From an uncultured Caryophanales bacterium (GTDB lineage Bacteria; Bacillota_I; Bacilli_A; RFN20; CAG-826), in assembly GCA_946183335.1 (NCBI GenBank), contig CAMGZN010000052.1:1-7008 (forward strand): a stretch of 7,008 nucleotides of DNA, written 5' to 3'. Both the position numbers and the translations under genes were made by a program. A model generated the notes under the pieces. The model did no database searches. It was not told where the DNA came from and saw only the letters and a list, made by a program, of their open reading frames with translations. The stretch's first letter is position 1. Every line of letters starts with the position of its first letter. Positions 6,980-7,008 of the stretch are shown in pieces.

Positions 6980-7008
6980 CGAGAAAGATAATTATTTATA
7001 TTAGAGTT

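Noticed and set aside
1..7008. Mobile elements, CRISPR arrays, tRNA or rRNA genes, or a defence or biosynthetic cluster
   Set aside because: I saw no direct repeat arrays, transposase-like frames, terminal inverted repeats or RNA gene signatures. The window is almost filled by four recognisable housekeeping genes and one riboswitch.

Overview
This window is an ordinary housekeeping segment of a low-GC Gram-positive-type chromosome. Every gene is on the minus strand. In transcription order (right to left) they are trigger factor (tig), the ATP-dependent protease Lon, the ribosome-assembly GTPase EngB (YsxC/YihA), and valyl-tRNA synthetase (valS), which runs off the left edge. The AT-rich DNA, strong AGGAG-type ribosome binding sites, TAA stops throughout and a T-box leader in front of a tRNA synthetase gene all point to Bacillota or the related Mycoplasmatota (Mollicutes). 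The tig-lon junction without clpX and the style of the Lon N-terminus suggest an Erysipelotrichia- or Mollicutes-like lineage. That placement is an inference, and the genus cannot be read from the sequence.

Layout: 6921-7008 is the upstream region of tig, holding a promoter candidate embedded in a 36-bp dyad-symmetric element. tig is 5640-6920. A 43-nt gap carries the lon ribosome binding site, and lon is 3263-5596. engB (2682-3260) starts two bases after the lon stop with no visible ribosome binding site, so it is probably translationally coupled. The 268 bases at 2414-2681 have no protein gene. They hold a sigma-70-type promoter and a T-box leader: Stem I with a GUC valine specifier, a stem III hairpin, the T-box sequence with its antiterminator, and an intrinsic terminator. 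A strong ribosome binding site then leads into valS (2413 down to the window edge).

How the genes work together: tig, lon and engB look like one transcription unit for protein folding, protein turnover and large-subunit assembly. valS has its own promoter and is controlled by the charging state of tRNA-Val. The order tig-lon-engB-valS matches the Bacillus subtilis order tig-clpX-lonB-lonA-ysxC-hem genes-valS-folC with the intervening genes absent, so folC is the expected next gene beyond the left edge.

I found no mobile element, CRISPR array, tRNA or rRNA gene, or novel multi-gene system. The least explained signal is the palindrome over the tig promoter.
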